Both the position numbers and the translations under genes were made by a program. From NCBI RefSeq assembly GCF_002797375.1, contig NZ_KZ454941.1:2994118-3058117 (forward strand): a stretch of DNA of 64,000 bases. Reading direction: 5' to 3'. Source of the DNA: Bacillus sp. FJAT-42315. GTDB lineage: Bacteria > Bacillota > Bacilli > Bacillales > Domibacillaceae. Positions 1 through 7,955 of the stretch are shown here, one piece after another. The notes under the pieces are model-generated. The model saw nothing but the letters and a program-made list of their open reading frames with translations, had not been told where the DNA came from and ran no database searches. The stretch's first letter is position 1. Every line of letters starts with the position of its first letter.

Positions 1-304
1 CCAATAATTTAGAGTTTTTAAACTCGACTCGATGAACACTTCCATTGCAAAATTCGGTATTGGACAAATCGCATTTATCAAAAATAACATCAACCAATTC
101 AACAAATCGAAAGTTCACATCAATGAAAGAAACATTTTCGAAAACGACTTGATCAAATTGGATTCGCTCAATCTCTTCCCCGACAATGGAGCAATCACGG
201 ATCACGCATTTCTTAAAATAGTGCTCTTCTTTTAAATCATTAAACTCAACTGAAGTTACATTTTGCGGGATTTTCGGTTGGTGAATTTTAAATAGATTAG
301 TCAT
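1..304 (-). CDS. Pentapeptide-repeat protein, N-terminal part (runs off the window)
   Basis: Reading the minus strand from the ATG at 304 gives an open frame to the window edge, starting MTNLFKIHQPKIPQ. It continues with loosely repeated five-residue units such as FDQVV, FENVS, FIDVN and FRFVE, where a bulky residue recurs every fifth position. This is the pattern of pentapeptide-repeat proteins, which fold as a right-handed beta-helix. An AGGAAAG ribosome binding site lies about 9 nt upstream of the ATG, which supports the start. About 101 codons are present and the C-terminus is missing. No enzymatic function can be inferred; family members range from quinolone-resistance proteins to uncharacterised ones. 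Confidence 0.72.
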   Translation of the reverse strand, partial: MTNLFKIHQPKIPQNVTSVEFNDLKEEHYFKKCVIRDCSIVGEEIERIQFDQVVFENVSFIDVNFRFVELVDVIFDKCDLSNTEFCNGSVHRVEFKNSKLL

Positions 305-433
305 TTAATCGCCTACTTTCCTAAAGAAATACATACTATGTCTAAAAATTGATATAGTGTAAAAGGGCTACTAACTGTAGAACTGAGCTGTTTAAATTTA
401 TAGTACTCTTTTTCAATCATATTTTGTTTCTCC

Positions 434-462
434 TTGTATTGTATAACATTGTGTGATATGTT
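434..462 (+). promoter_or_regulatory. Candidate sigma-A promoter of the cold-shock gene
   Basis: TTGTAT at 434-439 and TATGTT at 457-462 are separated by 17 nt, upstream of the cold-shock gene. If correct, the mRNA would carry a leader of about 110 nt, in line with the long 5' leaders known for csp genes. The -10 match is weak. The rest of 305-579 shows no gene. Confidence 0.35.
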
Positions 463-579
463 TAAGAAGAATTATTTTTGTTCAGTAAGGATTGATAAGT
501 GTTACAACTTTCCGTCTGGAAGATTTTAGAGCAAGGATAGTAACAAAATGTGTGTACAGCACACGAGGAGGAAACAATA

Positions 580-780
580 ATGGAACAAGGTAAAGTGAAA
601 TGGTTTAATGCAGAAAAAGGTTTTGGATTCATCGAACGTGAAGGCGGAGACGATGTATTCGTTCACTTCTCAGCTATCCAAGGTGAAGGCTACAAATCTT
701 TAGACGAAGGTCAAGCTGTAACATTTGATATCGAACAAGGTCAACGTGGATTACAAGCGACTAACGTTCAAAAAGCATAA
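580..780 (+). CDS. Cold-shock protein, CspA/CspB family
   Basis: A 66-residue single cold-shock domain, the usual family length. RNP1 is visible as KGFGFIE (about residues 13-19) and RNP2 as VFVHFS (about 26-31); these aromatic motifs bind single-stranded RNA and DNA. Family members act as cytoplasmic RNA chaperones. An upstream in-frame ATG at 550 exists, but the GAGGAGG at 565-571 lies 8 nt before the ATG at 580, so 580 is the start. A strong terminator follows at once, so the gene is monocistronic. B. subtilis has three close paralogues, so no specific csp name is assigned. Confidence 0.96.
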   Translation: MEQGKVKWFNAEKGFGFIEREGGDDVFVHFSAIQGEGYKSLDEGQAVTFDIEQGQRGLQATNVQKA

Positions 781-795
781 TTGCTACCATATATA

Positions 796-826
796 AACAG
801 ACTCTACACGTAGAGTCTGTTTTTTC
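796..826 (+). terminator. Rho-independent terminator of the cold-shock gene
   Basis: The stem AACAGACTCTA / TAGAGTCTGTT has an 11-bp perfect match, a CACG loop and a following T-run (TTTTTTCG). Confidence 0.93.
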
Positions 827-841
827 GTTTTCATAGAACAA

Positions 842-876
842 TAAAAAAAACCCTACTCACAAATGAATAGGGTTTA
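842..876 (-). terminator. Terminator of queF
   Basis: On the minus strand AAACCCTA and TAGGGTTT form a stem around a 12-nt loop, followed by a long T-run. It lies about 55 nt after the queF stop codon. Confidence 0.8.
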
Positions 877-930
877 TCGAAACAAGTTAACGTTAGTGTA
901 GCATAGTCCCCTTACCATCACTAATCATTT

Positions 931-1428
931 TTATCGATTGTCAATCTTCTCCGGATACAAATCATGATTCATCATGCGGTATTCGGCCATTTGCTCATAT
1001 TTTGTTCCTGGACGGCCCCAGTTTGTATACGGGTCAATGGAAATCCCGCCACGTGGCGTAAATTTGCCCCAAACTTCGATGTAGCGTGGGTTCATGAGTT
1101 CAATTAGATCATTCATAATGATGTTCATGCAGTCCTCATGGAAGTCGCCGTGATTGCGGAAGCTAAATAAATAGAGCTTTAACGCTTTACTTTCCACCAT
1201 TTTCACATCTGGAATATAGCTGATATAAATCGTCGCAAAATCCGGTTGTCCGGTCATTGGACATAGACTCGTGAATTCCGGACAATTGAATTTCACGAAG
1301 TAATCACGATTTTGGTGCTTGTTATCGAATGTTTCGAGAATGGATGGATCGTAAGCAAATTTATATGTGGTCCCTTGATTTCCTAAAAGGGTGATGTCTT
1401 GTAATTCGTCTTCTTTTCTTCCTGCCAT
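931..1428 (-). CDS. queF: NADPH-dependent 7-cyano-7-deazaguanine reductase
   Basis: QueF reduces preQ0 to preQ1 in queuosine tRNA modification. The 165-residue product is of the short, unimodular type found in Bacillus. The catalytic cysteine is Cys56 in [11 protein letters not shown], with the partner Asp63. The family QueF motif ESKALKLY lies at about residues 79-86, followed by the conserved RNHGDFHE with His93 and Glu98. The frame extends 18 codons further upstream, but AAGGAGGAG lies just before the ATG at 1428 and the upstream residues do not look like QueF. It stands alone here, without queC/D/E. Its own terminator follows. Confidence 0.97.
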   Translation of the reverse strand: MAGRKEDELQDITLLGNQGTTYKFAYDPSILETFDNKHQNRDYFVKFNCPEFTSLCPMTGQPDFATIYISYIPDVKMVESKALKLYLFSFRNHGDFHEDCMNIIMNDLIELMNPRYIEVWGKFTPRGGISIDPYTNWGRPGTKYEQMAEYRMMNHDLYPEKIDNR

Positions 1429-1524
1429 ATAAACTCCTCCTTGTCTACTCGTATTATAAAGCCATCGCTCTTGCTCTAACATACCCCTAATGGTATAATT
1501 AAATAAAAAAGGGAGGTCATCCTC

Positions 1525-1845
1525 TTGGAAAAAATTTCATCGCTATCTACCCTTCACGAAAGATTAAAGGAGCATCCACTCACTTTACTTTATATTTCAC
1601 GACCGAATTGCTCGGTTTGTCACGCGGTTTTACCACAAGTGGAGGAACTATTAACGAACTATCCACAAGTGAAACTATTACACATCAACGCCGACGATGT
1701 ACCTGAAATTGCCGGAGAGTATTCCATCTTCACGATCCCTGTCCTCATTTTCTTTGTGGAAGGAAAAGAAATGTTCCGGAAAGCCCGCTTCATTCCAATG
1801 GAAGAACTCGACCATTCAATCAAAAAAATTGTTGAATTAATGTAA
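1525..1845 (+). CDS. Thioredoxin-like protein (YdbP-like)
   Basis: A 106-residue single thioredoxin fold, the same length as B. subtilis YdbP. The redox motif is CSVC (Cys29 and Cys32) in RPNCSVCHA, and the conserved cis-proline is Pro71 in TIPVLIFF. The start is a TTG at 1525 preceded by GGGAGG at 1511-1516. The motif is not the classical WCGPC, so this is a thioredoxin-like thiol oxidoreductase of unknown substrate. It is transcribed away from queF. The next gene starts 73 nt downstream on the same strand, so co-transcription with the carbonic anhydrase is possible. Confidence 0.88.
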   Translation: MEKISSLSTLHERLKEHPLTLLYISRPNCSVCHAVLPQVEELLTNYPQVKLLHINADDVPEIAGEYSIFTIPVLIFFVEGKEMFRKARFIPMEELDHSIKKIVELM

Positions 1846-1918
1846 AAAAACGAATTAAAAATTCTCACCTTCGCCATCTTCATGTAAAATAGAAGATGTA
1901 CGAAGGGGGAATGACGAG

Positions 1919-2482
1919 ATGACGTTATTAGAAGAAATTTTAACTTATAATGAAAATTTTGTAGCAAGTAAGCAATACGAAGCATTTGCAACGGATAAAT
2001 TTCCGGATAAGCGTGTCGTAATTTTAACTTGTATGGATACTCGTCTTGTCGAGCTTGTGACGAAGGCAATGAACTTCAAAAATGGGGACGTCAAAATTGT
2101 CCGCAATGCAGGTGCGATCGTTAACCATCCATTCGGAAGTATTATGCGCAGTTTACTCGTAGCGGTTTACCAGCTGCAAGCAGATGAAGTGCTAATCGTC
2201 GGCCATCACGATTGTGGCATGAGCTCGCTAAAAAGCGAAAATATTTTAGCGGCAATGACTGAGCGGGGCGTAAAGCAAGAAACAATTGACACATTAAGGC
2301 ATGCTGGCATTGATGTTGATGGTTGGCTCGAAGGCTTTAATAGTGTAGAAGAAAGCGTAACTCATAGTGTCAGTATGGTAAAAAGCCATCCATTGATGCA
2401 AAATAATATTCCTGTTCATGGACTAGTGATTGATCCAGCAAGTGGAAAATTAGATTTAGTTGTGGATGGATATAAAAATTAA
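1919..2482 (+). CDS. ytiB: Beta-class carbonic anhydrase (YtiB-like)
   Basis: Catalyses reversible hydration of CO2 to bicarbonate in the cytoplasm. The zinc ligands of the beta family are visible: Cys38 in TCMDTRL with the Asp40-Arg42 dyad, then His96 and Cys99 in GHHDCGM. The 187-residue length is that of B. subtilis YtiB. The start at 1919 has a GAAGGGGG ribosome binding site. A very strong bidirectional hairpin follows at the convergent junction with acsA. The closest remembered homologue is YtiB; assignment to a beta-CA subclade was not tested. Confidence 0.93.
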   Translation: MTLLEEILTYNENFVASKQYEAFATDKFPDKRVVILTCMDTRLVELVTKAMNFKNGDVKIVRNAGAIVNHPFGSIMRSLLVAVYQLQADEVLIVGHHDCGMSSLKSENILAAMTERGVKQETIDTLRHAGIDVDGWLEGFNSVEESVTHSVSMVKSHPLMQNNIPVHGLVIDPASGKLDLVVDGYKN

Positions 2483-2491
2483 ATACAACTA

Positions 2492-2526
2492 GGGGTGTCG
2501 AGAAAGTCATTTTCTCGACACCCCCT
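2492..2526 (+). terminator. Bidirectional terminator between ytiB and acsA
   Basis: GGGGTGTCGAGAAA and TTTCTCGACACCCC form a 14-bp perfect stem with a GTCA-type loop, followed by a short T-rich tail. It lies between convergent genes and can serve both strands. Confidence 0.88.
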
Positions 2527-2539
2527 TCTTATTGACTCA

Positions 2540-2612
2540 CGATCGCTTTTTGCGGAGTGCGAGCTTTTTTACTGAGTCGCACACCCGGTTTACTGAATCA
2601 GCACCCTTTCTC
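2540..2612. repeat. Degenerate ~20-bp tandem units beside a terminator
   Basis: Between the hairpin and acsA are about three imperfect units. On the minus strand they contain GATTCAGTAAA, GACTCAGTAAAAAA and CACTCCGCAAAAA. A related tract occurs at 34204-34275, again beside a terminator at a convergent gene junction. No function is known to me. Confidence 0.5.
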
Positions 2613-2614
2613 TA

Positions 2615-4339
2615 TCAATCATCTTCCATAGTAGACAAGTCCCCTGTCGGCAAGCCAAGTTCCCACGCTTTTAATACACGGCGCATAATTTTACCTGAGC
2701 GAGTTTTTGGCATCGTATCACGAACCTCAAATTGTCTTGGCGCGGCATGAGCGGCTAAGCGAGTTTTAACGAACTGACGAATCTCTTCAAGTAATTCCGG
2801 GCTTTCTGCATAGTCTGGTCGCAACGTGATAAATGCTTTAATCACTTCGCCACGAAGCGGGTCTGGTACACCGATGACTCCAGCTTCAGCTACAGCCGGG
2901 TGCTCGACTAACTTACTTTCAACTTCAAATGGTCCCACATGTTCACCAGATGTGTTAATAACATCATCGACACGCCCTTCAAACCAGAAATAACCCTCTT
3001 CATCTTTATAGGCAGAATCACCTGTGACAAACCAGCCGTTTAAGAAATAGCTTTCATATTTCTCCCTGTTGTTCCATACTTGACGCATCATCGCTGGCCA
3101 TTGTGGCTTAATGGCCAAGTTTCCCATGCGGTTTGGCAGTAATTCTTGACCGTCATCATCAATGATCGTCATTTCAATTCCCGGTAGTGGTTTTCCCATG
3201 GAACCCGGACGGATTGTATTACAGCGGAAATTGGCACAAATCGATGAGCCTGTCTCCGTCATCCACCAGTTGTCATGAATGCGCAACTCTAATGTTTCTA
3301 GTCCCCAACGAATCACCTCTGGATTGAGTGGCTCACCCGCTGATAAAATATGACGCAACTTTGAAAGGTCATACGCTTTTGGCATTTCATTTCCGCTCGC
3401 CATTAATAACCGGAAAGCAGTTGGTGCACTAAACCAGACTGACACCCCATACTTTTCAAGCGTTGCAAACCAATCTTCCGCTTTAAATCGACCGCCACGC
3501 AATACATTTGTGACCCCATTCAGCCAAGGTGACCAAATCCCAGCGGATGTTCCTGTCACCCAACCGGGGTCTGCCGTACACCAAAAAATATCATCCTCAT
3601 GAAGATCATATACCCATTTGCCCGCAACATATTGATGAAGCATTGCATCATGAACTTGCAGTACCCCTTTCGGCTTGCCAGTTGAACCAGAAGTATAATG
3701 CAGCAGCATACCATCCTCACGTTCCACCCACTCGATGATGTACTCATCTGAAACGCTCATTAGCTCATTGAAAGGTACGATGTAGTCCGCTGTCTTCTCA
3801 TCTGATCCGACTAAAATCACTTTCTCTAAATTCGGCAATTGATTGACAGGAATACGTTCTAATAGTTGCGGTGTCGTGACAACCACCTTCGCCCCACTAT
3901 CCTCCAAACGATCCTTCACCGCTTCCTCCATAAACGCCTCAAACAGCGGCCCAGCAATCGCACCCATTCTCACAATACCTAGTAGAGAAAAGTACAGCTC
4001 TGGACTACGCGGCATAAAGATAAAGACGCGATCACCTTTCTCCACACCGAGTGACTTCAAACCATTCGCAAAGCGGCAAGACTGTTCTTGAATCTGCTGA
4101 TATGTATACTGCTCCTCCCGATTCCCATCGGTAAAAAACAAAGCGGTTTTCTCCGCTTTCCCTTCTTTTACATGACGGTCAATCGCTTCATATACCATGT
4201 TTACATTCCCTGTTTGAAACCAAGTGAAATGCTCAGCCACCTTCCTCCAATCTGCCTGATGTACTGCTTGCTCATAATCTTGCAAATTTGCATTCTCCAA
4301 AACTGGCGCTAACTCCTTCGAAAAAGTCGTTCCTCCCAT
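2615..4339 (-). CDS. acsA: Acetyl-coenzyme A synthetase
   Basis: AMP-forming ligase that activates acetate to acetyl-CoA. At 574 residues it is close to B. subtilis AcsA. The ANL-superfamily P-loop YTSGSTGKPKG lies at about 215-225, and the hinge region GRVDDVINTSGEHVG towards the C-terminus. PKTRSGK at about 544-550 carries the lysine that is acetylated in this family, and the C-terminus ends in DLSTMEDD as in Bacillus AcsA. The ATG at 4339 has a run of five G residues about 9 nt upstream. The acu genes that neighbour acsA in B. subtilis are not here. No obvious cre site was identified in the 150-bp upstream gap, which is very AT-rich. Confidence 0.96.
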   Translation of the reverse strand: MGGTTFSKELAPVLENANLQDYEQAVHQADWRKVAEHFTWFQTGNVNMVYEAIDRHVKEGKAEKTALFFTDGNREEQYTYQQIQEQSCRFANGLKSLGVEKGDRVFIFMPRSPELYFSLLGIVRMGAIAGPLFEAFMEEAVKDRLEDSGAKVVVTTPQLLERIPVNQLPNLEKVILVGSDEKTADYIVPFNELMSVSDEYIIEWVEREDGMLLHYTSGSTGKPKGVLQVHDAMLHQYVAGKWVYDLHEDDIFWCTADPGWVTGTSAGIWSPWLNGVTNVLRGGRFKAEDWFATLEKYGVSVWFSAPTAFRLLMASGNEMPKAYDLSKLRHILSAGEPLNPEVIRWGLETLELRIHDNWWMTETGSSICANFRCNTIRPGSMGKPLPGIEMTIIDDDGQELLPNRMGNLAIKPQWPAMMRQVWNNREKYESYFLNGWFVTGDSAYKDEEGYFWFEGRVDDVINTSGEHVGPFEVESKLVEHPAVAEAGVIGVPDPLRGEVIKAFITLRPDYAESPELLEEIRQFVKTRLAAHAAPRQFEVRDTMPKTRSGKIMRRVLKAWELGLPTGDLSTMEDD

Positions 4340-4491
4340 CTGTAAAACCCCCTATGTTATATAACAGTTTGTATTTATTAAAATTATTATACAACAAAAA
4401 TGAGTAAATTTTCAAAATATTTTTTTGCTTTTTTTTAAAAAAGAAATAGGATGAAAGATAAAGTTCTTTCACCCTGTCATCTCCATCCCTA

Positions 4492-5451
4492 TCATTTCAT
4501 GTATCGATCTACAAGCTCGTAACACCTTTGTTTCGTTAATTCAGCTTGTGTACTAACGTATTGTACAGATGCCCATGATCCACCTTCATAACTAGCCGCC
4601 GCACTCTCTGCTGATTCATCTCGATACGTGACCCATTTACGCTGCGCCTTACGTAATTGTTCCATTTCATTAGATGGTAGCTGCTTCTTCAATACACCAT
4701 ATATTTCATTCAATGCGTCATCCCAACGTTTATACCGCTCCGATTCCGCCTCTCTCACTTCCACGGTCGTACCCTGTTCATATATGTATTCTAAATCTGC
4801 CATCCCCATCTCAATCTGATCTAACTTTGAATAATACTCTACTTTTCTACTTTCATTCTCAGCTTTTCGTTTGACAGCTTCAGCTTCTCGAACCGCTACT
4901 TCCTTTTCCGCTTCTGCTTGCTGCTGAATACCTGACTGAATCTCTGATGACACCTGATCGACTTCATTAGAAAAAAGCTGATAAGCAACCTTCAACTGTT
5001 CACTCTGTTTCATTTCATCGATCAATTTTTGAGCCGCTTCATAGTTTTTTTCACTCACTAGTCCTTTAATCGTTTCTACTTTTTCTGAAACAACACGTTC
5101 ATTTTCTTTCCCGTTTTCGGCCATGTTTACTAATTCATCAAATGATTGCTTTAAGCTTTTTTCGATATTCTGTGCTTTCTTTAAGGCCTCGACTTTCGTT
5201 AACGCCTCATCCCATTGACCATTTTCAATCTCCTTTTGAACATTTTCATACACAACTAATTGCTCATAAACTCCTGAAGCTTCAGGGTCATCTGGTTTTT
5301 CATCTAATGCGAGCTCAAATGATGCCTTCGCTTTAGCAAACTCACCATTCGCCATCGCTAACTTTCCCTGCTTCATTGACTCGTCATAAAGACTATCACC
5401 GCAACCGGTTAACAGCATGATAGATAACACCATCACTGATAATCTCTTCAT
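4492..5451 (-). CDS. Lipoprotein with TPR/coiled-coil region and C-terminal LprI-like (DUF1311) domain
   Basis: 319 residues. The N-terminus has a short signal peptide and lipobox LLTGC with Cys17 as the lipidated residue, so it is probably anchored on the outer face of the membrane. Residues ~20-70 look like a tetratricopeptide helix pair (KASFELALDEKPDDPEA). Residues ~80-215 are charged and coiled-coil rich. The C-terminal ~80 residues (RKAQRKWVTYRDESA, with a paired Cys near the end) resemble the LprI/DUF1311 lysozyme-inhibitor-like domain. The start has AAGGGGGAG 7 nt upstream. The gene appears to be a single transcription unit. The precise role is unknown; the C-terminal domain name is from memory of the family pattern. 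Confidence 0.75.
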   Translation of the reverse strand: MKRLSVMVLSIMLLTGCGDSLYDESMKQGKLAMANGEFAKAKASFELALDEKPDDPEASGVYEQLVVYENVQKEIENGQWDEALTKVEALKKAQNIEKSLKQSFDELVNMAENGKENERVVSEKVETIKGLVSEKNYEAAQKLIDEMKQSEQLKVAYQLFSNEVDQVSSEIQSGIQQQAEAEKEVAVREAEAVKRKAENESRKVEYYSKLDQIEMGMADLEYIYEQGTTVEVREAESERYKRWDDALNEIYGVLKKQLPSNEMEQLRKAQRKWVTYRDESAESAAASYEGGSWASVQYVSTQAELTKQRCYELVDRYMK

Positions 5452-5680
5452 CTAGGCTCTCCCCCTTAAACTGATCATTTAATCATCTAAAAACTCTATC
5501 TATATATTATCATTTCCTACTTTTCAAAGAAATTTCTATTTTATGCAAACGAACACATTAAAAAATTCCTTAATTGTGGTATATTTATTGTAAAAAAGGT
5601 AAATACAAATTAATTTTTTGTAAAAATCATGTTACCCAACTTTATATAAATAACTAGTCAAACTTATAGGAGGATACAAA

Positions 5681-7768
5681 ATGATTCACAGTAATATTGG
5701 CTCTGACGATGAATTGTTTAAAAAGATGAAAAAAGAGCTGATTGATATCCAATATGCACTAGATCAATCCTCAATTGTTGCCATGACAGACAAGCGAGGA
5801 AACATCTTTTATGTCAACGATCAATTTTGTCACATTTCTAAATATAGCCGCGAAGAATTAATTGGGAAAAATCATAATATATTAAACTCTAGCTTCCATC
5901 CCCCAACCTTTTTCCAAACAATGTGGAAAACGATCAGCTCAGGTCGTATCTGGAAGGGAGAAATTCGAAATAGAGCGAAAGATGGTTCGTTCTATTGGGT
6001 AGATACGACGATCGTTCCATTTCTAGATGAGAAAGATCTTCCTTATCAATACGTATCGATCCGTAACGATATAACAGCCCGTAAATCAATGGAGGAAAAA
6101 TATCGACTCATTACCGAATATTCCTCCGACCTCATTGCGATTATCAATGTGGAGGGGCATTTTCATTACTTATCCCCTTCACACGAAAACTTACTCGGAT
6201 ATGACCTATCTCTTTTACAGTCACAAACTTTCTTAAATTGGGTTCACGATGAGGATAAAGAGAGAGTCTTAACCGAATTGAAAAACATCGCTCAAAAAAA
6301 ACAAACATCATCAAAGCTTGAATTTCGATTTAAAAAAGCAGATGGATCGTATATAAATGCGGAAACGAACTTAAATCCAATTTACGACAACGCTGATACG
6401 ATCCAACATTTTGTCGTTGTCACACGCGATACAACAGATCGAAAAAAGTCAGATGAGCTCATCCGTCATCTCGCTTATCACGATCCATTAACAAATCTGC
6501 CTAATAGAAGATACTTTATGAACTCGCTCTACAATGAAATCGAAGTAGTGAAAAAAAATGGTCGCTCACTTGCCGTATTGATCATCGACCTTGATCACTT
6601 TAAAAACATCAATGACTCAGGCGGACATGATAAAGGTGATTTTGTCTTAGTCGAAGCTGCTATGCGAATTAAAAATAGCGTCCGGGATGGGGATATCATC
6701 GCTCGACATGGTGGCGATGAATTTACGATTTTATTAAAAAATATAGCCAATCAAGAGGAAGTCCAACGAGTGGCTGAACGAATTCGAGCGAATTTAAATC
6801 GACCAATCAAAGTATTCGATCAACACTATACAATGTCATGTAGCATTGGGATTGCCACTTTTCCAGAAAGTGGAAAAGAAGCTGGCACCTTACTCACTCA
6901 TGCAGACATGGCATTATATAAAGTGAAAAACAATAACCGAAACGATTGCGCCTTTTTTGATCAAGAAATGGAGCGACAGTCTATCGACCGAATCCTGAAA
7001 GAAAACGCCTTAAAAAAAGCCCTAACAGATAACCAATTCCATCTGGATTATCAACCGAAACTAGACCTTACAACAAAAGAAACCGTCGGCATGGAGGCGC
7101 TCGTTCGCTGGAATCATCCGGAACTCGGAAGAATCTCTCCAGCAGAATTCATTCCACTTGCAGAAGAATCTGGCCTCATCTTGCCACTTGGTGAATGGGT
7201 CATGCGCCAAAGCTGCCAACAAGCCAAAAAATGGAATGACCTTGGATGTTCACTCAAGCTATCTGTCAACGTATCACCTTACCAACTAGAACAACCAGAC
7301 TTTGTCCAAAGAGTCCAAGCCATATTACAAGAAACGGGCCTTGAGCCAAAGCTATTTGAAATCGAAGTCACCGAAAGCATCTTTATCAATATCGATGACG
7401 CCATACTCGTCTTACAACAACTACAAAACTTAGGCATATCGATATCCATCGATGACTTCGGCACTGGCTACAGTTCCTTCAGCTACTTAAAAGAACTGCC
7501 AATCAACACACTAAAAATCGATGCCTCCTTCATCCGAGACATCCATGAAAACAAAGAAAGCCGGGCCATCGTCAAAGCCATGCTCACTCTCGTCCACGCC
7601 CTAAGCCTAAACGTCATCGCAGAAGGAGTCGAAACCGCCGACCAACTCCAAATCCTCATCGAAGACGGCTGCATCGAGGGACAAGGATATTTATTTAGCA
7701 GGCCGCTATGCAGTGAAGACTTTGAAGCTTACTTGGAGCAGAGAATGTGTGCAAGTGTTGGGAAGTAG
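5681..7768 (+). CDS. Cyclic-di-GMP signalling protein, PAS-PAS-GGDEF-EAL
   Basis: 695 residues, no membrane segments seen. PAS 1 is at about 20-135 (ending YQYVSIRNDITARK) and PAS 2 at about 140-255. The GGDEF domain (about 260-420) has an intact HGGDEF at about 344-348. The EAL domain (about 435-685) has an intact EALVRW (EAL at about 472), IDDFGTGYSS and AEGVE motifs. Both synthesis and hydrolysis of c-di-GMP are therefore possible in sequence; which dominates cannot be told. A strong AGGAGG precedes the ATG. Codon use changes within the gene: from about 7000 to 7680 third positions become strongly C-rich, while the first half is A/T-rich. A paralogue lies at 53880-56318. Confidence 0.93.
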   Translation: MIHSNIGSDDELFKKMKKELIDIQYALDQSSIVAMTDKRGNIFYVNDQFCHISKYSREELIGKNHNILNSSFHPPTFFQTMWKTISSGRIWKGEIRNRAKDGSFYWVDTTIVPFLDEKDLPYQYVSIRNDITARKSMEEKYRLITEYSSDLIAIINVEGHFHYLSPSHENLLGYDLSLLQSQTFLNWVHDEDKERVLTELKNIAQKKQTSSKLEFRFKKADGSYINAETNLNPIYDNADTIQHFVVVTRDTTDRKKSDELIRHLAYHDPLTNLPNRRYFMNSLYNEIEVVKKNGRSLAVLIIDLDHFKNINDSGGHDKGDFVLVEAAMRIKNSVRDGDIIARHGGDEFTILLKNIANQEEVQRVAERIRANLNRPIKVFDQHYTMSCSIGIATFPESGKEAGTLLTHADMALYKVKNNNRNDCAFFDQEMERQSIDRILKENALKKALTDNQFHLDYQPKLDLTTKETVGMEALVRWNHPELGRISPAEFIPLAEESGLILPLGEWVMRQSCQQAKKWNDLGCSLKLSVNVSPYQLEQPDFVQRVQAILQETGLEPKLFEIEVTESIFINIDDAILVLQQLQNLGISISIDDFGTGYSSFSYLKELPINTLKIDASFIRDIHENKESRAIVKAMLTLVHALSLNVIAEGVETADQLQILIEDGCIEGQGYLFSRPLCSEDFEAYLEQRMCASVGK

Positions 7769-7785
7769 AATAAGAAGATGATGAA

Positions 7786-7816
7786 AAAAAGAGATAGCGT
7801 GGGCTGTCTCTTTTTT
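7786..7816 (+). terminator. Terminator of the GGDEF-EAL gene
   Basis: AAAAAGAGA and TCTCTTTTTT can pair around a GC-rich loop, followed by a T-run, 20 nt after the stop codon. The following ~140 nt up to the decayed CRISPR repeat at 7956 hold no recognisable gene. Confidence 0.7.
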
Positions 7817-7955
7817 GGTGTGGGGTGAAGAAGCTTTAGACAACACCGCCCCCATACATGATCGATTTTTGTTTCGGAAAAGAATACAAAATTTTAAGGA
7901 AAGCAAAGTATCTGAATGTAAAAACTCTATTGGCAGACACTAGCTTGCATAACCT

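Noticed and set aside
32-235. 67-codon plus-strand frame at the window start
   Set aside because: It is antisense to the pentapeptide-repeat gene, which has a proper start and repeat pattern.
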